Assembly (NCBI GenBank): GCA_041396965.1
Contig: JAWKXN010000001.1
Span: 1,990,898-2,054,897 of the forward strand
Length of the DNA: 64,000 nt
Origin: Rickettsiales bacterium
Lineage (GTDB): Bacteria; Pseudomonadota; Alphaproteobacteria; Rickettsiales; SXRF01
Reading direction: 5' to 3'
Each line of letters starts with the position of its first letter. Position 1 is the stretch's first letter. The translations under genes and the position numbers were made by a program. Of the stretch, positions 27,127-34,312 are shown piece after piece. The notes under the pieces are model-generated. The model was not told where the DNA came from. It made no database searches and saw only the letters and a list, made by a program, of their open reading frames with translations.

Positions 27127-27203
27127 TGGCGATCCCGGAGGGATTCGAACCCCCGACATTCAGCTTAGAAGGCTGACGCTCTATCCAACTGAGCTACGGG
27201 ATC
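27127..27203 (-). tRNA. tRNA-Arg (anticodon TCT)
   Basis: Complete 77-base cloverleaf read on the minus strand. Acceptor stem GATCCCG pairs with CGGGATC, D-stem GCTC/GAGC, anticodon loop CTTCTAA with TCT, T-loop TTCGAAT, discriminator G and an encoded CCA (27129-27127). It decodes AGA codons, consistent with an AT-rich genome. Confidence 0.95.
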
Positions 27204-27229
27204 GCATAACAAAAGCCTGAGGAGCACGG

Positions 27230-27259
27230 AATATAGCCACTTAAGCCGGTTTTTGTAAA
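27230..27259 (-). promoter_or_regulatory. Predicted promoter for tRNA-Arg
   Basis: On the minus strand TTTACA (27259-27254) and TATATT (27235-27230) are separated by 18 bases, 26 bases before the tRNA start. Position and spacing fit a stable-RNA promoter. Confidence 0.5.
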
Positions 27260-27310
27260 TAAAAATAAAACAAAAAAGCTTTTTTCACCCAGAAATATTG
27301 TATATAGCTG

Positions 27311-27340
27311 TTGACAGTCTGAAGGCAATAGATATTTATA
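27311..27340 (+). promoter_or_regulatory. Predicted promoter for tRNA-Val
   Basis: A perfect TTGACA (27311-27316) is followed by TATTTATA, giving a -10 at 16 (TATTTA) or 18 bases (TTTATA). It ends 47 bases before the tRNA-Val gene. Confidence 0.55.
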
Positions 27341-27387
27341 GCTGGAAAATGTTATCCATACCATAAACGGCTATTCATTTGTGTAAT

Positions 27388-27464
27388 GGGCGGTTAGCTC
27401 AGTTGGTTAGAGCGCTACGTTGACATCGTAGAGGTCGGAGATTCGAGTTCTCTACCGCCCACCA
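27388..27464 (+). tRNA. tRNA-Val (anticodon GAC)
   Basis: Complete 77-base cloverleaf. Acceptor GGGCGGT pairs with ACCGCCC, D-stem GCTC/GAGC, anticodon loop TTGACAT with GAC, T-loop ATTCGAG, discriminator A and encoded CCA (27462-27464). It reads GTC and GTT. A GIY-YIG gene remnant starts about 160 bases downstream. Confidence 0.95.
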
Positions 27465-27620
27465 GCCTACGCTCTTTGAGCTTCGGCTCGGCAAGCCAGC
27501 TTGTCGCATCGTAGCGCCTTCGGGTGCAAATATGGATGGTTTGACGAAACGAACGAGATTAGAGCGAAGGTCTGTCGCGCTGTAGTTGCGTTAGCAACAT
27601 AGGCGGACTATAAAAGCATC
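27465..27620 (+). other. Non-coding leader between tRNA-Val and the GIY-YIG remnant
   Basis: Richer in G and C than the surroundings and full of short complementary words such as GCTTCGGCTCGGCAAGCC and GTTGCGTTAGCAAC. Comparable GC-rich palindromic leaders precede standalone GIY-YIG genes in other bacteria as I remember them, so tRNA-proximal leader plus nuclease may be one inserted cassette. No promoter or open frame is seen. Confidence 0.4.
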
Positions 27621-27860
27621 ATGAAGTATGTTTGTATCTTACAAAGTGAATCTAATGAATATCGCTATTATACTGGCATAGCCGATGACGTAAATGCGCG
27701 TCTAATCAAACACAATGCGGGTGAAGTTCTGCATACATCCAAGTACAAACCATGACACCTGAAAACATACATAGCTTTTACTGATGAAAAGAAAGCATTC
27801 AGGTTTGAAAAATATCTCAAATCAGGTTCAGGAAGGGCGCTAGTCAAAAAGAGGTTGTAA
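27621..27860 (+). pseudogene. GIY-YIG endonuclease-like gene with internal TGA
   Basis: The frame from ATG 27621 to TAA 27860 (80 codons) reads as a small standalone GIY-YIG domain: KYVCILQSESNEYRYYTGIA at the start, then NARLIKHNAGE, and a C-terminal FRFEKYLKSGSGRA. Codon 45 (27753-27755) is TGA, in the KP-stop-HLKTYIAF segment where the family usually has Trp. One G-to-A change from TGG explains it, so the gene is probably inactivated; a sequencing error or TGA readthrough cannot be excluded from one sequence. It lies downstream of tRNA-Val. Confidence 0.8.
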
Positions 27861-28009
27861 CATTCATAAAGAATAATTGCTCAAGACCATACATAATCTC
27901 ATATGTGTTTTTGAGCTTACCATTTATCTGTATTGCTATAAAATCACGACCAGCCTATTCGTTAGGTGTTTGGTATAATCGGTTGATGATGTAGGTTTGA
28001 GGAGGATAC

Positions 28010-28564
28010 GTGGTAAAAGAGGATGGATTTTTACGAATTTTTTTTTTGCTATATGATCCCTATAAAACACACCCATGGAGAAGGTTCTGGGCACGATGGG
28101 TTGATTATTCCATTTGGGGATTTTTCTTATTTTCTGCACTTGTATTTTTTATTCTGAATAGTGGATTAGTCTTTCCAGAGTATCTTGATAATAGGGTGTT
28201 TTTGTCTATTTCAATTGTTACTACGTGGGTAATTATAGAGCCATTCTTTATAGCGCTTTGGGGAAGCACTCCTGGAAAATGGATGCTTGGTGTTAAAGTG
28301 CTACGGATAGAAGGAAACAAACTTTCTTTATCTGAAAGTGTACTCAGAAGTATTCAGGTATGGTTGAAGGGGTTGGCTATAGGCTTTCCTTTGTTCAATT
28401 TATTTGCAATGGCTAGGGCGCGAACAAAACTAGTCAACGAAGGCTCTACATCTTGGGATACCCCGAAGGGAAATCAAGTATTTATTTCCAAACCTAGCTG
28501 GCTTGGTATAGTTATGCTTGTGCTGTGGCTAACCTTCTATATCTATATGGCTACATTAAGGTGA
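28010..28564 (+). CDS. RDD family membrane protein
   Basis: A 184-residue protein with the RDD signature RRFWARWVDYSIW near residue 24, TPGKWMLGVKVLRI near residue 87, and three or four hydrophobic spans. The start is GTG at 28010, supported by a strong GAGGAGG five bases upstream. RDD proteins are inner-membrane proteins, some acting in ion or solute transport; no specific function can be assigned. It stands alone with no operon partner. Confidence 0.75.
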   Translation: MVKEDGFLRIFFLLYDPYKTHPWRRFWARWVDYSIWGFFLFSALVFFILNSGLVFPEYLDNRVFLSISIVTTWVIIEPFFIALWGSTPGKWMLGVKVLRIEGNKLSLSESVLRSIQVWLKGLAIGFPLFNLFAMARARTKLVNEGSTSWDTPKGNQVFISKPSWLGIVMLVLWLTFYIYMATLR

Positions 28565-28625
28565 ACGCTTCATAGGTTCCGAAATTAGTTTCATCGCTTA
28601 GGTAGCTTGTCTTGTGTCTATTGTA

Positions 28626-28670
28626 CTCCGCCAGTTTACGCAAGCGGTCTTATGGCGCGAATAAACTAAT
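28626..28670. repeat. 45-base interspersed repeat, copy 2
   Basis: Starts CTCCGCCAGTTTACGCAAGC and matches 19145-19189 at about 39 of 45 positions, in the same orientation. It lies in the 196-base gap between the RDD gene and the convergent PP-loop gene, again near gene 3' ends. The rest of this gap shows nothing recognisable. Confidence 0.7.
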
Positions 28671-28760
28671 CTAGTACAGTCCCAAATATTTTATCTACTT
28701 GTTAAATATTCTCTCCAATTTTACAATACAACACTCAAACCAAGTAATATATCAACAAAC

Positions 28761-30044
28761 CTAAAACATATGAGTCAAAACACCACGCCTTGCTTTACGC
28801 CATATTTTCTTGATAGTATCGCTAAATCCCATACAAGAAATAAGGTCAGCAATTTTCTGTTTTAATGTTTTTTTCTCTGGTTTTTCAGCATATTTTCTAA
28901 TTTGGCTCCTTTTCTCAAGCAATTCTGCTGATGGCTCCCACTGCTCTATTCGCCTCTCTATTAATTCTAGCCAATCTCCTCGCACACCATGCTCTCTAGC
29001 GTAACTAGCGATGCTTTTTATTTCTGAAAGTTTACCTTCAGTTTTTATATCCATTCCTTCTACATTTTTGATATTAATATCTCCACTGAAGCAAGCGGGA
29101 GTTTCTATCATACCAGTAGCTAAGAAGTTTAGGCGGGTTCTTGTGCATTTTTCACAACAACCGCAATTTCCACTTTGATCACCACCCGCCCAACACACTT
29201 TAAGCACTTCACTAGCTGTATTATTTTGCGCTATTTTTGCCACTTTTTCCGTTCGTGAGAATCCTGCCCCATAATGAATTATCTCCATCATATTATTAGA
29301 CATCATAAAGTCTGTTACTGGACTAGATCCCCATGGCAATAAAAATTCATCATAAGGATCCGAACTACCAATTAAACCAAAATCAAATTCATCTCCATAC
29401 ATCAGCAAACACGCCGCAAGCTCAAGACCGTGAGAATCATCCCATTTCTGCATTCTAAGCTCTCTACTATTTGTACGTATTGTCCTAAGATCAATAGACA
29501 ACTCATCTAGCAATGGAGATGTACGTTTCATTAACTTTGTAAAATCCTTATGATTATAAATATCAATATCAAAACCATGCACCATAAGCGCAGTATTTAC
29601 ATCATACCTTTTATACTCTGGAATTTTACTATCTTTGTTATTTAGTATATTAAATATAGCATCAACACCGCCTGAGAATAAAGTTATCGCTTTCTGCTTA
29701 TCCCCAGATTTATGGATATTTATCACCTCATTTGGAATAATATCAATTTTCTTATATAAATCCGGTTTCCAACAATTCCACGCAAGCAACAACTCTTCCA
29801 TATTACGGATAGCTTTGGCCGACATAATACCATTTACTCGTAAATCTTTGCCTTGTTCTGCGGCATGCAATAAAACAGCGAGAACATTAGCGTCAACCGG
29901 ACTTCTCTTTGACCAAAGAACCTCTCGATCAAATTCATAGAATATCTCTATCTTCTTCGCTGTTTCACTATCAGTTAATATTGTGGTTCTTTTAGTTTTA
30001 TTATCAATTACTTGATTTTCTACCGAAAGTTCTAAATATCGCAT
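28761..30044 (-). CDS. PP-loop ATPase-like protein with cysteine cluster, role unknown
   Basis: A 427-residue protein. The PP-loop SGGVDA is at residues 124-129, preceded by a strand (AITLF), as in QueC, asparagine synthetase and tRNA thiolases. Cysteines 284, 294, 296, 297 and 300 (in CGCCEKCTRTR) resemble the zinc site near the C-terminus of QueC. An N-terminal region of about 115 residues and a C-terminal basic region of about 100 residues are extra to QueC, which has about 230 residues. GSSDPYDEFLLPWGSSP is a further conserved-looking block. No queuosine genes are adjacent. It probably adenylates a carboxylate or similar group; the substrate is unknown. Confidence 0.65.
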   Translation of the reverse strand: MRYLELSVENQVIDNKTKRTTILTDSETAKKIEIFYEFDREVLWSKRSPVDANVLAVLLHAAEQGKDLRVNGIMSAKAIRNMEELLLAWNCWKPDLYKKIDIIPNEVINIHKSGDKQKAITLFSGGVDAIFNILNNKDSKIPEYKRYDVNTALMVHGFDIDIYNHKDFTKLMKRTSPLLDELSIDLRTIRTNSRELRMQKWDDSHGLELAACLLMYGDEFDFGLIGSSDPYDEFLLPWGSSPVTDFMMSNNMMEIIHYGAGFSRTEKVAKIAQNNTASEVLKVCWAGGDQSGNCGCCEKCTRTRLNFLATGMIETPACFSGDINIKNVEGMDIKTEGKLSEIKSIASYAREHGVRGDWLELIERRIEQWEPSAELLEKRSQIRKYAEKPEKKTLKQKIADLISCMGFSDTIKKIWRKARRGVLTHMF

Positions 30045-30241
30045 ATTCTTACATAAGTTAATAAATAATTAATACAATGGTAACTATTTATACTTTTATT
30101 AAGAATATGTAAAGATTTTTTAACTATTTTTTAACCAAAAAAGCATAAAGACATGATAATAGCAGAATTATTTCTTTATATTCAATAGCTTATCATGCAG
30201 GCAATGACTATTTTTATTATCCATAAAATCGGTCATAAACC

Positions 30242-30345
30242 ACCACTTTTAAGTGGTAAACAAGTAATAGTTTACATGCGTAGCATGTACGCTTATTGCT
30301 CCAACCACTTTAGTGGTAATCCAACCTGCCGACTTCAGTCGGTAG
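30242..30345. repeat. Cluster of four perfect or near-perfect hairpins in a 448-base gap
   Basis: Four short palindromes lie in about 100 bases: ACCACTT/AAGTGGT (30242-30257), TACATGC/GCATGTA (30273-30289), ACCACT/AGTGGT (30304-30317) and CTGCCGACT/AGTCGGTAG (30326-30345). Such arrays of short hairpins resemble the subterminal ends of IS200/IS605-type elements or REP-type repeats. No transposase is adjacent. The enclosing gap, 30045-30492, otherwise holds only AT-rich sequence; a 64-codon plus-strand frame across the hairpins looks spurious. Confidence 0.6.
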
Positions 30346-30492
30346 TGGTTGAGTATAACTACAAGACAACAACTATGAATAGCCATTAACTATATATAAT
30401 ATATATATAGATTTACGTATTTGTATAAATTCTATTGTATTGCAATTGATAAAACTGCCCTTCAGATTAAAAGAGCCAAAGATTCTTACACA

Positions 30493-31476
30493 CTAGGTAA
30501 GCTCTATTATCTTTTCACTTAAAGATTCAACAACCCCAAACCATGTTGTCTTTTTGAATTTCATATTATGGAGAAAATTCTTCATTGAATCCGATGGATC
30601 AATTCCATACAAGTTAAGTCTTTCAAAATTATCCCTGACAAAGATCACAGACAAAATAGTTTGTTCTTCAACATGTCCAGTTTTAGGGTTTAGTATATCG
30701 TCATTTGCATTAACTAACACCTTATCTATAGGTAACAATTCATAAAGTTCACGCGCTACACGTAAAACACAGCTACATACATAATCTTGATAAAGTTCAT
30801 TAAACTCACCTTTAGGCATTTTCTTGGTTGATAATGTACCACTCTGTCGTAAACTATATTTTTCTTGTGGAACTACTTCTTCACTATGTACATTAAGATT
30901 GACCGTCATATTTCCAGTTTCATCTATATTAAATCTCAGACTAGAACCAAGTTCTTCAATCCCTAAGAACGGATTAAATTCTAGAACCGCATCTAAGTAA
31001 GATTTAGGGTCTTTATTCAATAACTTTTCAGCAATATCTCTCTCTTTTTCCCAAAGCGCGTATTTTTTAATAAAATCTGATAAATCACTTTGATATTGAC
31101 TCTCGTCCTCACCTATCGCTTTTGTTATGGCATGCTTCAAAGAAGTCTTCTTTTTATGCACATTACGAAATATTTTGTTCAAAATATTGGGTTTAAAATT
31201 CTCATATTTACTCTGCGCGTTAGCTTCATTATAGCCAGTACGTTTAGGCTCAGATGGTGGTTTTTTCTTCGCTTTTGCGTTCCAATTATTTTTTTTACTA
31301 TTACAATCAGTATGGATAGAAGTAATTTGCTTTATATACTCTTCAAAAGCATTTACCGTATTCTCAGCATCTTCAAGAGCCTGAAGTTTGGCTTGCCGCT
31401 TTTGTCTACGCTCAGCTTCCCGCGCTGACCGTCTCATATCAGCCTCAATAGATCTTAACATCCCTTTCCAGCCCAT
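30493..31476 (-). CDS. Coiled-coil protein of unknown function
   Basis: A 327-residue protein not recognised with confidence. The first about 60 residues are strongly basic and helical (repeated R/K/E, MRRSAREAERRQKRQAK), predicting a coiled coil. A central lysine/proline-rich linker (AKKKPPSEPKR) is followed by a more globular C-terminal half from about residue 165 with RVARELYELLPIDKVLVNA and an SVIFVRDNF strand. There is no signal peptide or membrane span. It lies directly after nusB on the same strand with a 28-base gap, where thiL often sits in alphaproteobacteria, so it may be read from the riboflavin operon. Confidence 0.55.
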   Translation of the reverse strand: MGWKGMLRSIEADMRRSAREAERRQKRQAKLQALEDAENTVNAFEEYIKQITSIHTDCNSKKNNWNAKAKKKPPSEPKRTGYNEANAQSKYENFKPNILNKIFRNVHKKKTSLKHAITKAIGEDESQYQSDLSDFIKKYALWEKERDIAEKLLNKDPKSYLDAVLEFNPFLGIEELGSSLRFNIDETGNMTVNLNVHSEEVVPQEKYSLRQSGTLSTKKMPKGEFNELYQDYVCSCVLRVARELYELLPIDKVLVNANDDILNPKTGHVEEQTILSVIFVRDNFERLNLYGIDPSDSMKNFLHNMKFKKTTWFGVVESLSEKIIELT

Positions 31477-31504
31477 AACAAACCATACATTGTTTCATAA
31501 TTTA

Positions 31505-31999
31505 CTAAACTATTGCGCTAAAATTCTTATCCAACTCCTTAAGAGCGCCATTTATGAAGTTTACCTCAGACCTTGCGAAAAAATGGCCGGTAATTCCGCT
31601 GTACTCATCAATTATTATCTTACGAGCGGTATCTTTATAAAAAAACATCTCAAATATTGCACAGCGCAAGATAGAGACAAGTATCGGACTAGTTCGCTCC
31701 GCCCCCCACTTTTCGCTTATCACCATCCCTATACGTTTTTCTATATCACCACTCCACTTAACGACACCTTCCAAAATATCCTTAAGCAGAGAATAATTAG
31801 GTTCCAGCTTCACTCCAAACCGTAATTTTTGCTCATCCTTATTATTAGCCACATGTTTTTTAAGCTCGGCTATCTGCACCTCCGGCGATATATCGCTACT
31901 TACCGCTAGCTTCTCATAAATACACTGAACAGCCGCCATCCTAGCGGCTCTTTTTTTCTGTAGTGACTGATTATGTCCAGATTTTCTCACTTCACTCAT
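31505..31999 (-). CDS. nusB: Transcription antitermination factor NusB
   Basis: Binds boxA RNA with NusE (S10) in rRNA antitermination. The 164-residue all-helical product starts with a basic segment (QKKRAARMAAVQCIYE) and carries the C-terminal VSILRCAIFEMFF and IIIDEYSGITGHFF motifs diagnostic of NusB. Its start overlaps the ribH stop by four bases, matching the conserved ribH-nusB coupling of alphaproteobacteria. Confidence 0.95.
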   Translation of the reverse strand: MSEVRKSGHNQSLQKKRAARMAAVQCIYEKLAVSSDISPEVQIAELKKHVANNKDEQKLRFGVKLEPNYSLLKDILEGVVKWSGDIEKRIGMVISEKWGAERTSPILVSILRCAIFEMFFYKDTARKIIIDEYSGITGHFFARSEVNFINGALKELDKNFSAIV

Positions 32000-32439
32000 T
32001 GCTCAGACATAACCTTATTTTTTATAGTGATAAGCTTAAGGCAAGCCTCCACCGCCGCCTTTCCTTTATTGCCTTCACCAACGCTCGCCCGCTTAAAAGC
32101 CTGCTCATAATCCTCTACGGTGAGTATCCCATAGCCAATCGGAATATTATATCTAAGAGATAGATTCATAATACCACGCGCGCTTTCACCACAAACATAA
32201 TCATAGTGCGAAGTCTCTCCACGAATCACACAACCAAGCGCTACATACCCGTCATATTTGCCACTAGCTACCGCCATATTGATAGCCGGAGGTATCTCAA
32301 AAGCACCGGGTACTTCAATCTCCTCAAAATTGGCGTTCATATGCTCTAGAGTCCGCCTCGCTCCCGACAACAGCTCGTTAGAAATTTCAGGGTAAAAATT
32401 GGCCGATACAACCAATATATGCGGCGATAGATGAAACAT
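31996..32439 (-). CDS. ribH: 6,7-dimethyl-8-ribityllumazine synthase
   Basis: Penultimate enzyme of riboflavin synthesis, joining the butanone phosphate from RibB with the pyrimidine from RibD. The 147-residue product has the PGAFEIPPA and GCVIRGETSHYDYV active-site motifs. AGAGG precedes the ATG at 32439. It follows ribBX after a 165-base spacer that is full of hairpins, unlike the rest of this tightly packed operon. Confidence 0.96.
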   Translation of the reverse strand: MFHLSPHILVVSANFYPEISNELLSGARRTLEHMNANFEEIEVPGAFEIPPAINMAVASGKYDGYVALGCVIRGETSHYDYVCGESARGIMNLSLRYNIPIGYGILTVEDYEQAFKRASVGEGNKGKAAVEACLKLITIKNKVMSEQ

Positions 32440-32470
32440 ATAACTTCCTCTTGATTATTTTTTAGCTATG

Positions 32471-32584
32471 GTCATTTAAGGTAATCTTTACCGCAAATGA
32501 CTATCAAAATCAATGCGTAAGAGCATTGATTTTACGCCGCGTAGCGAGCGAGACAACTTTATTTTTATGAGGAAAAATAAAGTT
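32471..32584. repeat. Three successive hairpins in the ribBX-ribH spacer
   Basis: GTCATTT/AAATGAC (32471-32501, with an inner GGTAA/TTACC), AAAATCAATGC/GCATTGATTTT (32506-32533, six-base loop) and AACTTTATTTTT/AAAAATAAAGTT (32555-32584, six-base loop) are each perfect. The 12-pair last stem could end or attenuate transcription after ribBX. No FMN-riboswitch core sequence is visible. They may also be small palindromic inserts. Confidence 0.65.
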
Positions 32585-32604
32585 AAACTACTATACTTTA
32601 TCAG

Positions 32605-33726
32605 CTAATTAAAGTCTTGATAGCCCTTAATAGTGAGTCCGTAACCATCTAGACCAATAATAGAACGTTTAGAGTTAGAGAGCAATATCATATCACGCAC
32701 CCCTAAATCCAGCAAGATCTGCGCTCCTATCCCATAATCCCTGAGTTCCACCGGACAATGTGGCTCTTCCCCAAGCCTTGCTCTTATTTTATCGGAAACC
32801 GCCGTACGTATTGGCTCACGAATAAGCACCACCACCCCACCATTCTCCCGCAAGCTTATATACTCCATAGATTTCCGCAAGCTACCAGAAGCACCACTGT
32901 GACTATCACCAAGCATATCCTGCAACAAATTAAGTGAATGCATCCGTACAATAGTTGGTTTTCCAGCGGATACATTCCCCTTCACCAGTGCTATATGCTC
33001 AGAATACTCGGTACTACTAGTATATATGACCATTCGCCAATCACTTCCATTTTCCCCGCCAAAATCACTGTGAAAATCACTTTCTATGACTCTTTGCACC
33101 AATTTTTCCGAACGTCTACGATATGAGATAAGGTCAGCGATGGTCGCTATTTTAAGATCGTGGTGGCGAGCGAACTCTATTAAATCCGGCATTCTCGCCA
33201 TTGTCCCATCATCATTCATTATCTCGCAAATAACCCCCGATGAATTAAGACCAGCAAGCTGCGCTATATCAACCGCCGCTTCTGTATGCCCTGCCCGCAC
33301 CAACACCCCACCATCACGGGCAACCAATGGAAAGACATGTCCAGGAGAGGCTATATCAGCAGCGTTTTTTGAAGGATCTATCGCTACCTGAATGGTATGC
33401 GCCCGATCGGCGGCTGATATTCCGGTGGTAACGCCCTCCCTCGCCTCAATGGAAACCGTAAACGCTGTCTGGTGACGCGAACCGTTATTCTGCGCCATCA
33501 AGTTAAGACCTAATTTTTTTACTCTTTCACTATTAAGCGCTAAACAAATAAGCCCTCGCCCGAATTTCGCCATAAAATTAATAACAGACTGCGTGGCGAA
33601 TTGCGCCGGTATTACCAGATCCCCTTCATTCTCTCTATCCTCATCATCAACCAGAATAAACATTTTGCCGTCACGAGCGTCGGCTATTATGTCTTCAATC
33701 GGTGATAAATATTTTGATTGTGGCAT
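32605..33726 (-). CDS. ribB: 3,4-dihydroxy-2-butanone 4-phosphate synthase with degenerate GTP-cyclohydrolase domain
   Basis: A 373-residue two-domain protein of RibBX type. The N-terminal domain (about residues 1-200) carries the DHBP-synthase DDEDRENEGD and HTEAAVD motifs and should be active. The C-terminal GTP-cyclohydrolase-II-like domain lacks the zinc cysteines: the stretch after IVRMHS reads LNLLQDMLG where RibA has ECLTGDVFG, and no CDC follows. GTP cyclohydrolase activity must come from another gene. The start at 33726 (MPQSKY) is chosen for a GGAG seven bases upstream; the frame is open nine codons further. It begins just after the ribE stop. Confidence 0.9.
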   Translation of the reverse strand: MPQSKYLSPIEDIIADARDGKMFILVDDEDRENEGDLVIPAQFATQSVINFMAKFGRGLICLALNSERVKKLGLNLMAQNNGSRHQTAFTVSIEAREGVTTGISAADRAHTIQVAIDPSKNAADIASPGHVFPLVARDGGVLVRAGHTEAAVDIAQLAGLNSSGVICEIMNDDGTMARMPDLIEFARHHDLKIATIADLISYRRRSEKLVQRVIESDFHSDFGGENGSDWRMVIYTSSTEYSEHIALVKGNVSAGKPTIVRMHSLNLLQDMLGDSHSGASGSLRKSMEYISLRENGGVVVLIREPIRTAVSDKIRARLGEEPHCPVELRDYGIGAQILLDLGVRDMILLSNSKRSIIGLDGYGLTIKGYQDFN

Positions 33727-33727
33727 A

Positions 33728-34312
33728 TTATTTCTCCAATAACCTCGCCACATAGCGAGCGAGCATATCTATTTCCATATTAAGTTCACCACCCTCTTCC
33801 TTGTAGCACAGAGTGGTGTTTTGCCAAGTATGAGGGATTATATTTACCTTAAACATATTACCATCCACATAATTCACGGTAAGCGAGATACCGTCCAGCG
33901 TGACCGAGCCTTTTTCCGCTATGAACCGCATCAAATCATGAGGAGCTGAGATAGTGACAATATGTGAGTCACCGAATTTCTCTATTTCCTCAATTACCGC
34001 CACACCATCCACATGGCCACTGACGATATGACCGTCCAGACTATCACCAACTCTAAGCGAACGCTCCAGATTCACCTGTTTTCCCGCCTGCCACTGACCA
34101 CACGCTGTTCGTTCCACTGTCTCGGCTGAAAGCTCAACAGCAAAACCACCAGTAAGCACCTCCACAACCGTAAGGCACGCTCCATTGCAGGCTATGGAAT
34201 CCCCTAGTTTAATGCTCTCAACAAGAAAACCACAGGCAATCTCCAGCCGCAAATCACCATTTTGCTCAGCTTTTACTATATTTCCAACGTCACTTATTAT
34301 TCCGGTAAACAT
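33728..34312 (-). CDS. ribE: Riboflavin synthase alpha chain
   Basis: Dismutates two lumazines to riboflavin. The 194-residue product has the N-terminal MFTGII that starts almost all members, two tandem beta-barrel repeats (NGACLTV in the first and LDGISLTVNYV in the second) and a C-terminal helix. The 5' end overlaps the ribD stop by 16 bases, indicating coupled translation. Confidence 0.96.
   Translation of the reverse strand: MFTGIISDVGNIVKAEQNGDLRLEIACGFLVESIKLGDSIACNGACLTVVEVLTGGFAVELSAETVERTACGQWQAGKQVNLERSLRVGDSLDGHIVSGHVDGVAVIEEIEKFGDSHIVTISAPHDLMRFIAEKGSVTLDGISLTVNYVDGNMFKVNIIPHTWQNTTLCYKEEGGELNMEIDMLARYVARLLEK

Noticed and set aside
27272..27285. AAAAAAGCTTTTTT as a terminator or operator
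   Set aside because: A self-complementary A/T run with no loop; too simple to assign, and it lies upstream of both tRNA genes' promoters.
30195..30389. 64-codon frame across the hairpin cluster
   Set aside because: It runs through four palindromes with no ribosome-binding site and no protein-like features; better explained as a repeat.
32440..32604. FMN riboswitch upstream of ribH
   Set aside because: No conserved riboswitch core such as AGGGTG/GGGGCAGGG elements; only simple AT-rich hairpins are present, and the gap is inside the operon rather than at its start.
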